Made by a program: the position numbers and the translations under genes. Under the pieces are notes generated by a model. That model had not been told where the DNA came from. It searched no databases and worked only from the letters and a program-made list of their open reading frames with translations. A stretch of 13,745 bases of DNA. Source: Phycisphaerales bacterium (GTDB lineage: Bacteria; Planctomycetota; Phycisphaerae; Phycisphaerales; UBA1924). Of this stretch, positions 12,131 through 13,745 are shown piece after piece. The stretch covers positions 1 to 13,745 of the forward strand of contig SLFH01000367.1 in the NCBI GenBank assembly GCA_007124345.1, written 5' to 3'. How positions within the stretch are numbered: the first letter of the stretch is position 1; the number at the start of each line of letters is the position of its first letter.

Positions 12131-13426
12131 ATGGCGTCGGTCGTCTTCTACTTCGAGGTCCATCAGCCCCACAGGCTCGCCCGCTACTCCGTCTTCGACG
12201 ACCACCCTTGGTACTTCGACGACGACAAGAACGGGGCGATCTGCCGCAAGGTCGCCGATAAGTGCTACCGCCCGGCGACGAAGCTGATGCTCGACCTCGT
12301 CAAGCGGCACAAGGGCAATTTCAAGCTCTCGTACGCGATCACCGGCACGCTGCTCGACCAGCTTGAGAAGTTCTGCCCCGATGTGATCGAGCTCTTCCAG
12401 GCCCTGGCCGAGACCGGCTGCTGCGAGTTCGTCGGCGAGACCTACTTCCACTCGCTGAGCTTCCTCTACAACAAGGAGGAGTTCCGCAAGCAGGTCGACG
12501 CCCACACCGCTCGCATCGAGAAGCTCTTCGGCCAGACCCCCACCGTCTTCAGAAACACCGAGCTCATCTACGCCAACGAGCTCGCGATCGAGCTCTCGAA
12601 GATGACCGACGCCGACGGGAACAAGCGTTTCTACGGCACCATTTGCGAGGGCGTCGACCGCATCCTCGGCTTCCGCTCGCCTAACTTCGTCTACTCGCCC
12701 CCGCCCGGGCCCGACGGCAAGCCCCTGACCGGGCGCGACGGGCGCCCCTTCGGCCTCCTGCTGAAGAACTACCGCCTCAGCGACGACATCGCCTTCCGCT
12801 TCAGCAACAAGTCGTGGCCAGAGTGGCCGCTGACCACCGAGAAGTTCGCCCGCTGGGTGAACCACATCAACGGCAACGGCTACCTCTGCAACCTGTTCAT
12901 GGACTACGAGACCTTCGGCGAGCATCAGTGGGAGGACACGGGCATCTTCGGCTTCCTCGACAAGCTGCCCGAGGCGATCTTCGATGTCAACCCCGGGCAC
13001 AACCACTTCAACACGCCGACGGAAGTGCTGACGAGGTTCGACCCCGTTGGCGTCTACGACGCGCACGAGTACACCTCGTGGGCCGACACCGAGCGCGACC
13101 TGAGCGCCTGGCGTGAGAACGCGATGCAGCACAACGCCCTCGACGAGTTCTATCGCGTGGGCACGCTCGTCAAGAGCCGCTACGCCGAGGCGATGAACGG
13201 GGAGGACAAGACCCAGAAGGAAGTCGCCTTCCACCTGCTCAACGACTGGCGGAAGCTCTCGACGAGCGACCACTTCTACTACATGTGCACGAAGTACTGG
13301 GCCGACGGGGATGTGCACAAGTACTTCTCCCCCTACGACTCGCCGTACGACGCGTACATCAACTTCATGAATGTGCTCGACAACCTGAAGACGCGGGCGA
13401 GCAGCTCCCTTGTCACCGCGGGCTGA
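12131..13426 (+). CDS. glycoside hydrolase family 57 alpha-amylase
   Basis: A 431-residue GH57 enzyme, expected to hydrolyse alpha-1,4 links in glycogen or maltodextrin with retention. All five family regions are seen: HQPHR at 11-15, CCEFVGETYFHSL at about 97, FRNTELIYAN with the nucleophile Glu144, LFMDYETFGEHQ with the acid/base Asp258, and HEYTSWADTERDLSAW near 315. Because both catalytic residues are present it is not one of the catalytically dead alpha-amylase-like members. The length fits bacterial and archaeal GH57 alpha-amylases (about 400-460). There is no signal peptide, since the mature fold begins at residue 3, so it should act in the cytoplasm on stored glycogen. The ATG has GGAAGGGG 6 nt upstream. 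It appears monocistronic; no glycogen synthase or branching enzyme is in view. Branching enzyme or 4-alpha-glucanotransferase activity is less likely but possible. Confidence 0.9.
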   Translation: MASVVFYFEVHQPHRLARYSVFDDHPWYFDDDKNGAICRKVADKCYRPATKLMLDLVKRHKGNFKLSYAITGTLLDQLEKFCPDVIELFQALAETGCCEFVGETYFHSLSFLYNKEEFRKQVDAHTARIEKLFGQTPTVFRNTELIYANELAIELSKMTDADGNKRFYGTICEGVDRILGFRSPNFVYSPPPGPDGKPLTGRDGRPFGLLLKNYRLSDDIAFRFSNKSWPEWPLTTEKFARWVNHINGNGYLCNLFMDYETFGEHQWEDTGIFGFLDKLPEAIFDVNPGHNHFNTPTEVLTRFDPVGVYDAHEYTSWADTERDLSAWRENAMQHNALDEFYRVGTLVKSRYAEAMNGEDKTQKEVAFHLLNDWRKLSTSDHFYYMCTKYWADGDVHKYFSPYDSPYDAYINFMNVLDNLKTRASSSLVTAG

Positions 13427-13460
13427 GCCTCCCTCCCCCCTCAAGCACGATCCCGGTTCT

Positions 13461-13500
13461 GCCAAAGTGTCCCGCACCGGCCCGGCCGATCCGCTTTGGC
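13461..13500. repeat. inverted repeat GCCAAAG / CTTTGGC downstream of GH57
   Basis: GCCAAAG (13461-13467) and CTTTGGC (13494-13500) are perfect 7-bp reverse complements 26 bp apart, 34 bp after the GH57 stop. The right arm overlaps a -35-like TTGGCG. It could be a weak terminator stem or an operator for the next gene. No T-run follows. Confidence 0.35.
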
Positions 13501-13523
13501 GTGCGCCCGCCGAGCGATACCAT
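13496..13523 (+). promoter_or_regulatory. candidate sigma-70-type promoter for the DUF1338 gene
   Basis: TTGGCG (13496-13501) and TACCAT (13518-13523) are separated by 16 bp and match the two consensus boxes in four of six positions each, the best -35/-10 pair in the window. Transcription near 13530 would give a leader of about 113 nt before the ATG at 13643. Confidence 0.4.
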
Positions 13524-13583
13524 TCCTTGCCCCTGACGCCGATCCCTAAGCGCAGCGAAGGGTCGGGTCTTTGGGGTGCCAGA

Positions 13584-13601
13584 GCAAGCCCGCTTGCGGG
13601 C
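13584..13601. repeat. overlapping alternative hairpins in the DUF1338 leader
   Basis: GCAAGC-CC-GCTTGC (13584-13597) and GCCCGC-TT-GCGGGC (13588-13601) are both perfect inverted repeats and share bases, so only one can form at a time. They lie in a 110-nt leader that also contains CCCTAAGCGC...GAAGGG near 13545-13563. The arrangement could be a dispersed palindromic element or a leader RNA; two-base loops suggest DNA palindrome rather than simple RNA hairpin. Confidence 0.35.
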
Positions 13602-13642
13602 GAACCGCCAGCGCCACAGAACCCCTCCGACGGAAGAACCCC

Positions 13643-13745
13643 ATGCCCGCGCACGCCGACCCGATCACCATGCAGCACAGGCTTTTCGCCGAGCTTTCGG
13701 CGATGTTCGGGCGTGAGGTGCCGCTGTACGACAAGGCCCTTGCCG
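13643..13745 (+). CDS. DUF1338 (YdcJ/HglS-like) protein, 5' fragment
   Basis: Only the first 34 codons are in the window. The peptide QHRLFAELSAMFGREVPLYD aligns by eye with the start of E. coli YdcJ (a helix, then SAMYQQEVPQY), the DUF1338 family. Characterised members (HglS type) are iron-dependent 2-oxoadipate dioxygenase/decarboxylases that make 2-hydroxyglutarate in lysine breakdown. The iron ligands lie beyond the right edge, so function is not shown here. The ATG has GGAAG 6 nt upstream; a second in-frame Met at codon 10 lacks one. Preceded by a promoter-like pair and a structured leader. Confidence 0.6.
   Translation, partial: MPAHADPITMQHRLFAELSAMFGREVPLYDKALA

Noticed and set aside
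5567..13587. 11-mer TTGCTCTGGCA shared in inverted orientation (5567-5577 and 13577-13587)
   Set aside because: Dozens of 11-base matches are expected by chance in a window of this size, and similarity does not extend beyond it.
11981..13678. 565-codon minus-strand open frame
   Set aside because: Antisense to the GH57 gene, which has all five family motifs; Val/Glu/Leu-rich repetitive peptide is a shadow.

Overview
The window is GC-rich DNA from a Gram-negative, LPS-bearing bacterium. My best guess is Planctomycetota, class Phycisphaerae. This rests on the extreme G/C third-position bias, the gene mix (long N-extended Cys/Met PLP enzyme, Zn-motif-less ROK kinase, GH57 amylase, orphan FlgM, DUF1338) and 'TAGACT/TATnnT then ATG' gene starts. 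It is an inference from memory of the families, not a measured placement. I see no rRNA, tRNA, CRISPR, insertion sequence or phage gene.

Layout. Positions 1-1051 (minus) hold the N-terminal 350 codons of a cystathionine gamma-synthase/lyase-type PLP enzyme whose C-terminus, including the catalytic lysine, lies off the left edge. Divergent from it come four forward genes: a membrane-anchored SRPBCC-like protein (1204-1890), ispE of the MEP isoprenoid pathway (1910-2860), a ROK-family sugar kinase (2946-3959) and a secreted M28 zinc aminopeptidase (4000-5043). A strong 11-bp-stem hairpin (5060-5091) separates the last from a convergent minus-strand flgM (5153-5452), which has a hairpin-rich leader. 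Divergent from flgM is a lipoprotein with two SPOR-like repeats (about 5632-6675, start uncertain).

Positions 6719-11991 are one tight operon: an oversized LptF/LptG-family permease (571 aa), an ArnT/RgtA-like polytopic glycosyltransferase (565 aa), a PAP2 phosphatase (237 aa) and a normal-sized LptF/LptG-family permease (378 aa). Junctions are 9 bp, 3 bp and a 4-bp ATGA overlap. The two permeases would form the inner-membrane part of the LPS exporter. The two enzymes between them suggest that lipid A or core is dephosphorylated and glycosylated at the membrane in step with export. This is the most system-like part of the window.

Positions 12131-13426 carry a GH57 alpha-amylase with both catalytic residues, probably cytoplasmic and acting on glycogen. 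The window closes with the first 34 codons of a DUF1338 (YdcJ/HglS-like) protein (13643 onward).

Regulation: several genes are preceded by TAGACT- or TATnnT-like -10 elements. For ispE, the M28 peptidase and lptF the -10 ends only 6-8 nt before the ATG and no Shine-Dalgarno is visible, which predicts leaderless transcripts. Other genes (ROK kinase, flgM, GH57, DUF1338) have clear Shine-Dalgarno sequences. No stretch longer than 300 bases lacks a gene; the largest gaps are 5453-5631 and 13427-13642, and both are described.
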